Below, piece after piece: positions 18,211 to 27,280 of a stretch of 47,659 bases of DNA. The position numbers and the translations under genes were made by a program. The notes under the pieces were generated by a model, which worked only from the letters and a program-made list of their open reading frames with translations, was not told the origin of the DNA and ran no database searches. Within the stretch, counting starts at the first letter, position 1. Each line of letters begins with the position of its first letter. Source of the DNA: a virus; the IMG/VR virus record IMGVR_UViG_3300042569_000812, positions 1 to 47,659 of that record. One strand, 5' to 3'.

Positions 18211-19249
18211 TGAAGAACTATCATATCTATTTAACAAGTATTTAAATAGAAATTTTACAAACTATGAATTAATTGTACATGGTAATAAAACTGTAGAACA
18301 TTTAGAAAATGAAATATTAAATTGTAGTGAGTATTTGAATCTACCTGCAAAAAATACTAATAGTGGTAATTTAAAAATTGCAATTTTATTAAGTGGGCAT
18401 ATTAGAAAAAATTCAGTGTTAAAAGGTATTACCCAATTTTGTAATAATGAAAATTATCATGTGTTTATACACACATGGGACAATATTGGATTAAAAGGTA
18501 ATGAAACATTATTAAACGATTTATCTGTTCCAACATCAGTAATCTCTGAAATAAACAAATTTACTAATGTGAAAAAATATGAGATAGAAAATAATAAAGA
18601 ATGGATTGAATCCCAAGAAATTAGAGATAACTATTTTAATTTTTCTTCTCCGGAAATTTTTATTAAATCACAATTATATTCCATTAATAAATCGTATAAA
18701 TTAATGGAAGAATATTCGATAGAAAATAATATCGAATATGATGTGGTTTTAAAAATTAGATTTGATTGTGATATGACAGCATTTAATTTAACGGATAAAA
18801 CAATCTCAGATATAAAAACTCACGATATTATTTTCACACCTAATCACGACAATCAACATACTCACATGGACTATGGAACATCTTGTTGGGCGTGTGACAG
18901 TTTGTATTATACTCACAATAGAAAGATAGTTCATATTTTTCAACACACAAATGTTATATGTGATTTATTTGCTTACGGAAGTAAATCTTCAATGAAACAA
19001 TATTGTGAATTATATAATAATTATGATAAACTAAATGATTCATTTTTTAATGAAAATTTAAAACAATTTAAAAAAGTTCCTAAAAATATTTTTCATGAAC
19101 AAGGGAACTATAATTTAAAAGGTCATGAAGGTCACGTAGATTCGTTGTATTATTACTATTGCTCGTACCCTGAAAGATTATTACAATTTCAATTAAAAGA
19201 TTATATGTTAGTTCAATCAAAAGATATAAAATTAAACTTAGTTCGATGA
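18203..19249 (+). CDS. Putative glycosyltransferase with small N-terminal helical module
   Basis: The first ~50 residues of this 348-residue protein (LFNKYLNRNFTNYEL...ENEILNCSEYL) look like a DUF4214-type helical module found on glycosyltransferases. The main domain begins with IAILLSGHIRKN near residue 60, followed by YHVFIHTWDN and IRFDCDMTAF. This is the pattern of putative transferases from capsule loci (LSG-R start, HTW strand, R-D segment). The catalytic assignment is not proven. It overlaps its neighbours by 4-8 nt within the sugar operon. Confidence 0.6.
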   Translation: MSNEELSYLFNKYLNRNFTNYELIVHGNKTVEHLENEILNCSEYLNLPAKNTNSGNLKIAILLSGHIRKNSVLKGITQFCNNENYHVFIHTWDNIGLKGNETLLNDLSVPTSVISEINKFTNVKKYEIENNKEWIESQEIRDNYFNFSSPEIFIKSQLYSINKSYKLMEEYSIENNIEYDVVLKIRFDCDMTAFNLTDKTISDIKTHDIIFTPNHDNQHTHMDYGTSCWACDSLYYTHNRKIVHIFQHTNVICDLFAYGSKSSMKQYCELYNNYDKLNDSFFNENLKQFKKVPKNIFHEQGNYNLKGHEGHVDSLYYYYCSYPERLLQFQLKDYMLVQSKDIKLNLVR

Positions 19250-20010
19250 AAATATTAATAGGAAACACCGGTTTAGTAGGACAAACTTTAAAAGAAAGTA
19301 TAAATTTTGATTTTGAGTATAATTCAAAGTCAATTAATGACTATTCACCACCTGATGGATGTGAATTGTATTTATCTTGTTTACCGTCAACGAAATGGTT
19401 AATTAACAAAGATACTAAAACAGATATTGAAACTGTCGTCGATATTATTAAATTAATTGGGCGTGTTAAATATAAAAACGTGTACGTAATATCTACGATT
19501 GATGTATATGGGAATTCACCTGTAGGTGTTAATGAAGATTTTGAACCAATATTTAAAGATTTTTCTTATGGTTCAAATAGATATCTTTTTGAAAAAATGG
19601 TGATTAAACATTTAAACTACGAGAATGTAAAAATTTTTAGATTACCAGCTTTATTCAGTAAAAATATCAAAAAAAACATATTATATGATTTATTGAACAA
19701 TAATAATATTCATATGATTAATAAAAATTCATCATTTCAATGGTATAATTTAAATGATTTAGTGGATGATATAAGTTTTTATGGTGAAAAACACCCTAAC
19801 GAAGTTATATTTAACTTATTTACAGAACCATTAGAAAGTGAAGAAATAATTAATTTATTTCCATCTCACAAAGAAAAGGTTTCCCATTCCGAATTTAAAA
19901 TACAGTATGATTATACTACCAAATATTCACCAACCGGATACATAAAACCTAAAGAGGATATTTTAATTGAAATTAAAAAATTGGTAAACGAATTTATTTT
20001 ACTAAATTAA
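19246..20010 (+). CDS. NAD-dependent sugar epimerase/dehydratase (SDR family)
   Basis: The 254-residue protein has the extended-SDR start KILIGNTGLVGQTL (glycine motif at 6-12), VISTIDVYGN near 81-90 and YGSNRYLFEKMV at 108-119. The usual catalytic YxxxK is YxxxR here (Tyr108, Arg112), which is uncommon. Family members epimerise or dehydrate nucleotide sugars. At 254 residues it is shorter than typical 300-350-residue epimerases, so the substrate-binding part may be reduced. Its stop overlaps the end of the convergent gene at 20002-21099. Confidence 0.7.
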   Translation: MKILIGNTGLVGQTLKESINFDFEYNSKSINDYSPPDGCELYLSCLPSTKWLINKDTKTDIETVVDIIKLIGRVKYKNVYVISTIDVYGNSPVGVNEDFEPIFKDFSYGSNRYLFEKMVIKHLNYENVKIFRLPALFSKNIKKNILYDLLNNNNIHMINKNSSFQWYNLNDLVDDISFYGEKHPNEVIFNLFTEPLESEEIINLFPSHKEKVSHSEFKIQYDYTTKYSPTGYIKPKEDILIEIKKLVNEFILLN

Positions 20011-21099
20011 TCTATTAGAATAGTTAAATTTTATTTTTTCCATTGAGATTTCTATTGGTAAACACACATCACTAAAATAATTAATTTGGTTAAATAATAT
20101 CTCATGATTTTTAATTTTGTTAAAATAATTATCTGTATTTAATAGTTCTTCGTTTAATATGTTATCAACAATTTTTGAATATTCTATGTCCGACATCCCA
20201 TCTTTATTTGGTAAAATTAAACAACTATCTTTTAAATTAATATTTTTAGTGAATATTTTTTGATATAATGATAATTCTTCTTCAAATATTATAGGTACTA
20301 TGTTATAGACAAAACACTGATAAAAACATATTCGAGTAGGTGTATCACCCCTTAATACAAACAAATATTTAGTTTTAATCAAATCCTCTTCAATTTTTGA
20401 CATATCACCAATGTGAACTTCATAATTTAACAATACTATAAATTTTCTAACTCTGTAAATTAATGGTCTGTGTTCTGAAAACAATGAACCTATAAAGGTT
20501 AAGTCACGTGTTTTTTCACTATTAATTATTTTTCCCATTGAGGGTACTGACATTGAATTGTTTTCATTCAATACATATGGAATTGTAATCATTCTATTAT
20601 GAGTACCTAATTTAAAGGTTGTGGTAGTGTTAAATAAAGATACTTCATCCTCATAACTTAAAATAAATATATCTTTATCTATTGATTCAAAAGATGTCTC
20701 AAATAATACGTAACTGTATAAAATAAAATGTGGGATTTTTAAGTCAGAATTAATATTGTTTTTAACAAAATTGTTCCAAAAAAATTTAATAAAATTATCT
20801 TTATACCCAACACCAAATGTTGGTGGTTGTACAGTTGGAATTAAGTCAGAATATATTTCATGTTTTTTTAAAAAAGTAAAAAGTTTGTGATGATTAATTG
20901 GACTTATAGTTCCGAAAATTAATTTAATAAAATCAATTGGTATAAAAGCAATATCGGATTCGTTTATATCGTCAACCACCTCATAATTTAATTTTAACTT
21001 ACTCAAAAATATATCGTACAAATCCATTTCAGGTGGAACGGATTCATAAAATGACATAATTTTTTCCAATTCTTTGATATTATAAATAAAAATCTTCAT
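20002..21099 (-). CDS. Exostosin-like glycosyltransferase (minus strand)
   Basis: This 365-residue protein fits the exostosin (GT47-like) pattern. An N-terminal IFIYNI strand leads to DIAFIPIDFI. A C-terminal donor-site region LRGDTPTRICFYQCF is followed by NIVPIIFEEELSLYQKIF. In the family this C-terminal segment binds the nucleotide sugar. It is the only minus-strand gene in the sugar island. It ends tail-to-tail with the SDR gene and starts 21 nt from a second exostosin-like gene that diverges from it. Confidence 0.75.
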   Translation of the reverse strand: MKIFIYNIKELEKIMSFYESVPPEMDLYDIFLSKLKLNYEVVDDINESDIAFIPIDFIKLIFGTISPINHHKLFTFLKKHEIYSDLIPTVQPPTFGVGYKDNFIKFFWNNFVKNNINSDLKIPHFILYSYVLFETSFESIDKDIFILSYEDEVSLFNTTTTFKLGTHNRMITIPYVLNENNSMSVPSMGKIINSEKTRDLTFIGSLFSEHRPLIYRVRKFIVLLNYEVHIGDMSKIEEDLIKTKYLFVLRGDTPTRICFYQCFVYNIVPIIFEEELSLYQKIFTKNINLKDSCLILPNKDGMSDIEYSKIVDNILNEELLNTDNYFNKIKNHEILFNQINYFSDVCLPIEISMEKIKFNYSNRLI

Positions 21100-21120
21100 A
21101 CTTATTAAATATAAGTTTAT

Positions 21121-22131
21121 ATGTCCAATAATAAATCTTTCTACATATTAAATATTGATACCGAATTAAATTCGGGATTATTACCAATCTATATAAATGA
21201 TAATGAAATAATTAATAACGACGTAATTAAATTTGACGATTATAAATTTTTAAGGTCTCAATATTCTTTAGAACTTGTTTTACACAATATGTTTGGGTTA
21301 CATCCAAATTTAACTCAAGATTACAAAACTTCTGATATTGTTTTTACACCGGTTTATTTATTTTGTTCTGCTTGGGTAAAAAAATATTTTTACGATGTTA
21401 ATCAAATTATTAATAAAATAAATTTAATCTTACCTTTAATCAACCAATGTATTAATGATGGTAAAAAAGTGATTTTCGTATATTCAGATGTTATGTGGGA
21501 AGATAACAGATGTTTCTTAAATTATTTTAACTTTCACGAAAATGTTTATTTTGTTTGTTATGAAGATATCTTAAGTCATAACAATCAAATTCCCGTCCCT
21601 TATTGTACCCATATTAAACAAAACCCAAAAGATTATATTATACCTAAAAGTATTAATAAAAAGTACTTGATAAGTTATGCCGGTAGATATCGTGAAGAGA
21701 TTGAATATTTTGACAACATAGAGGTGTTAAACACAAATAAAATTATTGATGACAAATGGATTAGTATTAATAATGAAACAACTTACGACGAAATAGATGA
21801 ACTTTATTTGAATAGCCATTTTTCATTACATCCACATGGAGATAAAAAATCAAGAAAAGGATTTTATCATAGTTTATTACTCGGATGTATTCCGGTTGTA
21901 TTTGATGACAATTATGAAATATATGAAAAAGTATTCAAGGAAATTATTAATCTTGAAGACATTGCAATAATTTTAAATAAAAATGAAAAAAATTTTGAGG
22001 ACGTATTGCAAAAAGAGTTATTGAATATTGATTCTAAAATAGAAAATATTAATAAAATAAAGAATTTATTACTTTATGATGAGAGTGATTTATCAATAGT
22101 TGATTTTATTATAAATAAAATTAAATTTTAA
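21121..22131 (+). CDS. Second exostosin-like glycosyltransferase
   Basis: This 336-residue protein shares the exostosin layout with its neighbour. It has a YILNIDTEL start, a DIVFTPVYLF strand, and the donor-site region HFSLHPHGDKKSRKGFYHS followed by GCIPVVFDDNYEIYEKVF. The shared pattern (R-G/K-FY, IPVVF) suggests an old duplication. Sequence identity outside the motif is low by eye. It transcribes away from the minus-strand copy, with both start codons within 21 nt. Donor sugar and acceptor are unknown. Confidence 0.75.
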   Translation: MSNNKSFYILNIDTELNSGLLPIYINDNEIINNDVIKFDDYKFLRSQYSLELVLHNMFGLHPNLTQDYKTSDIVFTPVYLFCSAWVKKYFYDVNQIINKINLILPLINQCINDGKKVIFVYSDVMWEDNRCFLNYFNFHENVYFVCYEDILSHNNQIPVPYCTHIKQNPKDYIIPKSINKKYLISYAGRYREEIEYFDNIEVLNTNKIIDDKWISINNETTYDEIDELYLNSHFSLHPHGDKKSRKGFYHSLLLGCIPVVFDDNYEIYEKVFKEIINLEDIAIILNKNEKNFEDVLQKELLNIDSKIENINKIKNLLLYDESDLSIVDFIINKIKF

Positions 22132-22153
22132 GTAATACAAATATATAAAAGAC

Positions 22154-22909
22154 ATGAAACTATCATTAAGTAACTTAGCTTGGGATAATGAGGATAACGA
22201 CCAAATGTTATCAATATTAAAAAACCATAATATTAACATTGAAGGAGTTTTAACTAAAATTGGTAATTGGGACGAATTAACTAATGATGTTTTATTTAAA
22301 TACAAAAAACAGTTAGATTCTTACAACATAAAGACCCCCTCCATCCAATCAATCTTTTATAATATAAAATGTGATGGTATCACAGATGAAAAAATTGTTT
22401 ATAACCATATAAAAAGATTAATCGAAATATGTAAAATATTAGATATTAATGTTATGGTTTTTGGGTCTCCAACAATGAGAAACGGAGTAATCGATGATTC
22501 ATTGTCATTAATATTTAAAAAAATTGATAACTTACTTAATAACACAAACATTACTTTAGTTATTGAACCTAATTCAAAAATTTATGGGGGTAATTATTTT
22601 CATAACTTAAACGAAATTGTTGATTTTATAAAAAATAATAAATTTGTTAACATTAAAACAATGATTGATACACATAATTTAAAATTAGAAGGTTATGACC
22701 CAATTACTGAACTATGTAAATATTATGACTATATTAACCATATACATATTTCAGAAATAAAATTGACACCTATTATAACTTCTGAAACACATATAAATTT
22801 CTCAAATGAACTTAAAAAATTAGGATATGATAAAATAATCACATATGAGGTTTTAAAATGTGATAATATTGAATCTGAAATAAAAAAATTTGTTGAGATT
22901 TACAACTAA
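22154..22909 (+). CDS. Sugar phosphate isomerase/epimerase-like TIM barrel
   Basis: This 251-residue protein fits the xylose-isomerase-like TIM barrel superfamily. It has KLSLSNLAWDNEDND at the start, VMVFGSP, then LVIEPN with a metal-ligand Glu, MIDTHNLKLEG with Asp/His, and HIHISEIKLTPI near the C-terminus. These Glu/Asp/His positions match the divalent-metal site of the family. It probably interconverts a sugar or sugar phosphate feeding the transferases. It lies 22 nt after the exostosin gene and 18 nt before phoH. Confidence 0.7.
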   Translation: MKLSLSNLAWDNEDNDQMLSILKNHNINIEGVLTKIGNWDELTNDVLFKYKKQLDSYNIKTPSIQSIFYNIKCDGITDEKIVYNHIKRLIEICKILDINVMVFGSPTMRNGVIDDSLSLIFKKIDNLLNNTNITLVIEPNSKIYGGNYFHNLNEIVDFIKNNKFVNIKTMIDTHNLKLEGYDPITELCKYYDYINHIHISEIKLTPIITSETHINFSNELKKLGYDKIITYEVLKCDNIESEIKKFVEIYN

Positions 22910-22927
22910 ACAACTAAAATAATTTAA

Positions 22928-23674
22928 ATGGCTACGTACAGCAAATCAAAAAACACTAAACCAACACCCACACCTGAAACAACACACAAACCTATTAATA
23001 AAAAAGATTTTATTTCCAGTGTTATTAAAAGAAAAACTAAAGACAAATTTTTAACAACTAATCAAAAGAAATATTACGACACTTTAATTGAAAGTGAGAT
23101 TACTGTTTGTTCCGGACCGGCTGGTGTTGGGAAGAGTTATATAACAATGAAAGCGGCTCTTGATTTATTAGTCGACCCTGAAACTCCTTATGAAAAAATC
23201 ATAATTGTAAGACCTGCGGTTGAAGCCGAAGAAAAATTAGGTTCGTTACCGGGTAATGTGGAAGAAAAATTAGACCCATATATTTTTCCCTCTTATTATT
23301 TAATGAATAAAATTATTGGTAAAGAATCTAGAGAAAAATTAAAAGATGCCGACATTATTGAAGTTTTTGCGTTAGCATTTATGAGAGGTATGAATATAGA
23401 TAACTCAATTTTGATTTTTGAAGAAGGTCAAAACGCTACACCAAGTCAAATGAAATTACTTCTTACTAGAATTGGTTTTAATAGTAAATTCTTTATATCA
23501 GGAGATGTTGAACAATCAGATAAATTTAAAAATAAAACTCATAGTGGATTATGGGATGCTATCGAAAAATTTAGAGACGATGACACAATATCAATTTTTG
23601 AGTTTAAAGATAAAAAAGATATTGTTAGAAATCCATTGATTAGTAGAATATTAGACAAGTACGAAGAAAATTAA
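22928..23674 (+). CDS. phoH: PhoH-family ATPase
   Basis: The 248-residue protein has Walker A GPAGVGKS at 63-70, the family signature VRPAVEAEEKLGSLPGN and DPYIFP, and Walker B ILIFEEGQN at 161-169, followed by LLTRIG and SGDVEQSD. The Walker B reads EEGQ where PhoH proteins usually have DEAQ or DECQ. PhoH ATPases are common in T4-like and marine phages, and their role is not firmly known (RNA or phosphate-stress links have been proposed). Residues 1-25 are Thr/Pro-rich and disordered. A terminator follows, closing this part of the operon. Confidence 0.92.
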   Translation: MATYSKSKNTKPTPTPETTHKPINKKDFISSVIKRKTKDKFLTTNQKKYYDTLIESEITVCSGPAGVGKSYITMKAALDLLVDPETPYEKIIIVRPAVEAEEKLGSLPGNVEEKLDPYIFPSYYLMNKIIGKESREKLKDADIIEVFALAFMRGMNIDNSILIFEEGQNATPSQMKLLLTRIGFNSKFFISGDVEQSDKFKNKTHSGLWDAIEKFRDDDTISIFEFKDKKDIVRNPLISRILDKYEEN

Positions 23675-23696
23675 TTTTAACATACTTTCATTATAA

Positions 23697-23737
23697 AAGA
23701 TAGGTAAACACAATTTAGTTTACTTATCTTTTTTTTT
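23697..23737 (+). terminator. Intrinsic terminator after phoH
   Basis: A 13-bp stem (AAGATAGGTAAAC with GTTTACTTATCTT, one wobble) encloses an 8-nt loop and is followed by seven T residues. It lies between the phoH stop and the ATG at 23755. Confidence 0.85.
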
Positions 23738-23754
23738 ATATAACTTTTGTTGAT

Positions 23755-24357
23755 ATGAGAATTGGTATAGAAATTAATGGAGTGTTGAGAGATACTTTAG
23801 GAAAAATTGAACAAACTTATCAGAAATTTTTAATCGATAAAACTGATGGTATTGAAGACGATGAGTCATTTGAATATAAAATGACTTATCCAATAAATAG
23901 TTTAACTTTAAATGAACATTTTTCATTTCCGGATGATGATGAGTTATATTCATTTTTATATGAAGAATTTGCCATGGAAATTTTTGGTCATGCACAATCT
24001 TCAGAATATAACACATTTATTGATTTAAACGAAATTTACATATCGTTAAGAGATAACCACGATTTATTAATTGTTTCTGATGAGATAGGTAAATCAAAAC
24101 CCGCATCCTTATTCTTTTTATCTAAATTTGGGTGTCAATTAGAAAAAGTAAAATTTTACAGTAATTCAACAATTAATTCAATGTGGGATGAATTAGATAT
24201 TTTACTTACATCAAATCCCGCCTTATTATTGGATTATCCGTCAGATAAAATATTAATAAAATATGAGACGGATTATAATGAGAATATTACCACAATCCAT
24301 TCTATAAAATCAATAAAAGAATTGGACGATAAATTAAAACAAATTTTAGAATGTTAA
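23755..24357 (+). CDS. HAD-like protein with altered catalytic Asp motif
   Basis: This 200-residue protein starts RIGIEINGVLRDT, which aligns with the HAD nucleophile motif DxDG-LRD. Here the two Asp are Glu6 and Asn8. Later segments fit a HAD fold (LLIVSDEIGKSKPASLFFL as motif II/III, then LLTSNPALLLDYPSDKILIK). Phages of this type often carry an NT5C-like nucleotidase at such sites. Without the nucleophile this copy is probably not a normal phosphatase and may act as a binding or scaffold protein. It overlaps the next gene by 7 nt. Confidence 0.6.
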   Translation: MRIGIEINGVLRDTLGKIEQTYQKFLIDKTDGIEDDESFEYKMTYPINSLTLNEHFSFPDDDELYSFLYEEFAMEIFGHAQSSEYNTFIDLNEIYISLRDNHDLLIVSDEIGKSKPASLFFLSKFGCQLEKVKFYSNSTINSMWDELDILLTSNPALLLDYPSDKILIKYETDYNENITTIHSIKSIKELDDKLKQILEC

Positions 24358-24629
24358 AAGTATTAGGAGAAAACTATTATATTGATTTGGATAAAATTGA
24401 TGATTATGTTCAAATAAAAGCAAAAAAAACCGTCACATCAGGTGACACTGAAGGGACTACCATAAGTATAATTAAATACGAAACAATTAAATTAATGTTA
24501 GAAATAGTTATGGATGAACCTGAAGAAATTGATGAACAATTAGGGGCTAAAGGTACTAACAACTTATCAATCCCATTTAGACTAGCATTTAATACTCTAT
24601 TGTATAAAAAATTAATAAATAAAATATAA
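24351..24629 (+). CDS. Small hypothetical protein
   Basis: This 92-residue protein is not recognised. The first half is a probable beta segment (LKVLGENYYIDLDKIDDYVQIK) with a Ser/Thr-rich turn. The second half is helical and ends hydrophobic (FRLAFNTLLYKKLINKI). It is coupled to the HAD-like gene by a 7-nt overlap and lies 5 nt before the next transferase gene. No function is proposed. Confidence 0.7.
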   Translation: MLKVLGENYYIDLDKIDDYVQIKAKKTVTSGDTEGTTISIIKYETIKLMLEIVMDEPEEIDEQLGAKGTNNLSIPFRLAFNTLLYKKLINKI

Positions 24630-24634
24630 TAAAC

Positions 24635-25696
24635 ATGACACAAGAACAAATTACAAAATTAGAACAGTCGATTCAAAACATGAAAGATAAAAAGTCAAGA
24701 ATTTATCTTTTAGTTCAAGACACTAAAGGTAATGCAAAAGCTTCAGTCGCTTACATATACGAATTAGGTATGGCATTATTAAAAAATGGATATAACCCAA
24801 TTATCTTACATGAAACACCTGATTATACTGGTGTGGAAGAATGGTTAGGTGAGGAATATATGACATTACCTCATAAAACAATTGAAGGTCAAAATTTAGA
24901 AATTGCACCTGAAGATTTAATTGTTATTCCTGAATTATACGGGTTTGTAATGAGTCAAATCTCAAAATTACCTTGTGGTAAAATTGTATTGTCTCAGGCT
25001 CATGACCATATCTTGGAAACATTACAACCAGGTCAGACATGGTCACAATTAGGGTTTTATAAATGTATAACAACCTCTGAAGCACAAAAAGAATATATTG
25101 AGAATCTTATGAGAGGTATTTCAATTGATGTTTTAAAACCATTCATTTCTGATAAATTTAAACCAAATACATTACCAGCAAAACCTATCGTCGCTATTCA
25201 CGCTAGAGAACAAAGAGAGGCTCTTAATATGATTAAAAGTTTCTACATTAAGTTTCCTCAATATAGATGGATAACATTTAGAGATATGAGAGGATTGTCT
25301 GTGAGTGAATTTGCAAATGCGATGAAAGATTGTTTCTTATCAGTTTGGATTGACGAAACAAGTTCATTTGGAACTTTCCCATTAGAATCTATGAAGTGTA
25401 AAATTCCTGTGGTTGGTTTAGTGCCAAATTTAGTTCCTGAATGGATGAATGAAGACAATGGTGTTTGGGTTAACAATAAAATTCAAATGGTTGATTTTGT
25501 TGCGGACTTTTTACAAAATTGGTTGGAAGACAGTATTAATGAAAATTTAGAAACAGAAATCATTAAAACTGCAGAAAATTTAAGTACTAAAGAAGATTTT
25601 GAAAAAATTTCAGTGAACTTATTTGAAGGATACCTAAATAAAAGATTGGAATCATTTGAAGAACAATTAAATAAACTACAAACAATAGAAGAATAA
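24635..25696 (+). CDS. Putative GT-B glycosyltransferase
   Basis: This 353-residue protein probably has a GT-B fold. The N-half has RIYLLVQDTKGNAKASVAYIYELG (a Rossmann-like strand and helix), VIPELYGF and KIVLSQAHDH. The C-half has IVAIHAREQRE, then WIDETSSFGTFPLESMKC and IPVVGLVPNLVPEW, the position of the donor-binding E-x7-E region of GT4-like enzymes. A basic coiled helix precedes the fold. It is followed after 1 nt by a GT2 gene, so the two may act in sequence. Confidence 0.65.
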   Translation: MTQEQITKLEQSIQNMKDKKSRIYLLVQDTKGNAKASVAYIYELGMALLKNGYNPIILHETPDYTGVEEWLGEEYMTLPHKTIEGQNLEIAPEDLIVIPELYGFVMSQISKLPCGKIVLSQAHDHILETLQPGQTWSQLGFYKCITTSEAQKEYIENLMRGISIDVLKPFISDKFKPNTLPAKPIVAIHAREQREALNMIKSFYIKFPQYRWITFRDMRGLSVSEFANAMKDCFLSVWIDETSSFGTFPLESMKCKIPVVGLVPNLVPEWMNEDNGVWVNNKIQMVDFVADFLQNWLEDSINENLETEIIKTAENLSTKEDFEKISVNLFEGYLNKRLESFEEQLNKLQTIEE

Positions 25697-25697
25697 T

Positions 25698-26504
25698 ATG
25701 GAAAATTACTTTGACGTATCAGTTATATTACCGATTAAATCGGCGACCGCACCATTTTTTGAAGATTACTTTAAGAAATGTATTGAATCATTAAATAATC
25801 AAAAATTAAAAATTAATGAATTAGTTATTGTTCACACAAATGAAATACCTTTAGTTGAACTTTTAAAAGATTACGATTTTGGTGACTTAAATGTTGTTAA
25901 ATTAGAATGGGAAAAAGAACCTAATTACGCGGCACAAGTTAATCACGGTGTTAGAAATTCAAAATCTGAATGGGTTTCATTATTTGAATTTGATGATGAA
26001 TATTCTAACATATGGTTTAAGAATGTTGACATCTACGCAAAAGCATATCCTAATATGGATGCGTTTTTACCAATCGTTGTTGATACAGACCAACAAGGTA
26101 AATTTGCCGGGTTTACTAATGAAGCAACTTTCGCGGCAAACTTTACTCCGGAAATGGGTATATTAACTCATGAAACTTTATTAGATTATCAAAACTTCCA
26201 ATCATCAGGAATGGTAATCAAAAAATCAAAATTTGTTGATTACGGATTAATTAAACCATCGTTTAAATTAACGTTTGGATATGAGTTATTTTTACGATTA
26301 ACACATAATTCAATTAACATCATGTCTATCCCAAGAATTGGTTATAAACACACTAATTTAAGAGATGGCTCAATCTTTTGGAATTACAAAAATGGTAGAG
26401 ATGTCTTAACTCCGGAAGAAGTTAAATTTTGGATTGAATCGGCTAAAAAAGAATATTTTTTCATTAATGACAGAGCGATAAAATTTGAATCTCAAGAAGT
26501 TTAA
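25698..26504 (+). CDS. GT2-family glycosyltransferase
   Basis: This 268-residue protein opens with VSVILPIKSATAPFFEDYFKKC, the first strand and helix of GT2 enzymes. It has WVSLFEFDDEYS as the DxD-like metal site (FDDE, ~94-97) and FQSSGMVIKKSKF with the acceptor-side strand later. It would transfer a sugar from a UDP- or GDP-sugar in the cytoplasm. It overlaps the sigma-factor gene by one base, so sugar transfer and late transcription genes share a transcript here. Confidence 0.8.
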   Translation: MENYFDVSVILPIKSATAPFFEDYFKKCIESLNNQKLKINELVIVHTNEIPLVELLKDYDFGDLNVVKLEWEKEPNYAAQVNHGVRNSKSEWVSLFEFDDEYSNIWFKNVDIYAKAYPNMDAFLPIVVDTDQQGKFAGFTNEATFAANFTPEMGILTHETLLDYQNFQSSGMVIKKSKFVDYGLIKPSFKLTFGYELFLRLTHNSINIMSIPRIGYKHTNLRDGSIFWNYKNGRDVLTPEEVKFWIESAKKEYFFINDRAIKFESQEV

Positions 26505-27253
26505 TGACTGAAAATATTAATTTAACAGGGGATACAAATGTTGAGTTAAAAAAGAAAGGTAGAAAACCAACCCAATTAAATTATTTTGATGTTCGAGAAG
26601 AAATGGCTGTAATACGATTTTTAGAGTCCACGTCTTACGAAGAAAAAAATAAAATATACAATGAGTTTTTAAAAAAACCTTTAGACAAAATGATATCTTC
26701 AATCATACGAAGATACAAATTATATAGAAAAGACATGGACTTTACGGAGATACATGTAGACACTCACTCGTTTTTAATGACTAAAATAGATAAGTTTAAA
26801 CCTTCTCGTGAAAAGAAGGCTTATTCTTATTTTGGTACAATATGTAAAAACTATTTGATGGGTCAAATAATTAAAGACCAAAAAGAAACAAATAGAAAAA
26901 TATCTTATGAAGATATTTCAACTAATTTGGAAAATAATGAAAACTTTGCCTATTACATAGAAAATGACGGACTAGATTCTGAAAAAGTAATTAAACACTT
27001 TTTAATTGAATTAGACAGATTTATCAAAGAAGAAAATCTATCAGAAAATGAAATAAAGTTAGGTCACGCTCTTTACGACATTTTTGAAAATTATGACTCA
27101 ATATTTATTGGTAACGATAATAACAAGTTTAATAAAAATATTATTTTATTGTCTTTAAGAGAAATGACCAATCTTTCAACTAAAGAAATTAGGGGTTCAA
27201 TGAGAAAATACAAAAATATGTATTACACATTAATTCAACAGATGGTTAACTAA
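26504..27253 (+). CDS. gp55-like late sigma factor
   Basis: This 249-residue protein resembles T4 gp55-type sigma factors. Residues ~86-125 (THSFLMTKIDKFKPS...KKAYSYFGTICKNYLMGQIIKDQKE) match sigma region 2, where gp55 has the FDP-FAYF segment. Near the C-terminus, LSLREMTNLSTKEIRGSMRKYKNMYY looks like a region-4 helix-turn-helix. In T4, gp55 directs host RNA polymerase to TATAAATA late promoters with clamp help. Here a TATTTATA box recurs before structural genes and may be its target. The next gene, at 27281, is the first downstream of it with such a box. Confidence 0.65.
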   Translation: MTENINLTGDTNVELKKKGRKPTQLNYFDVREEMAVIRFLESTSYEEKNKIYNEFLKKPLDKMISSIIRRYKLYRKDMDFTEIHVDTHSFLMTKIDKFKPSREKKAYSYFGTICKNYLMGQIIKDQKETNRKISYEDISTNLENNENFAYYIENDGLDSEKVIKHFLIELDRFIKEENLSENEIKLGHALYDIFENYDSIFIGNDNNKFNKNIILLSLREMTNLSTKEIRGSMRKYKNMYYTLIQQMVN

Positions 27254-27269
27254 AAAATAATAAATTAAA

Positions 27270-27277
27270 TATTTATA
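27270..27277 (+). promoter_or_regulatory. TATTTATA box upstream of the gene at 27281
   Basis: The sequence AAA-TATTTATA-ATT ends only 3 nt before the ATG at 27281. If it is a promoter, the transcript would be leaderless or nearly so. Confidence 0.4.
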
Positions 27278-27280
27278 ATT

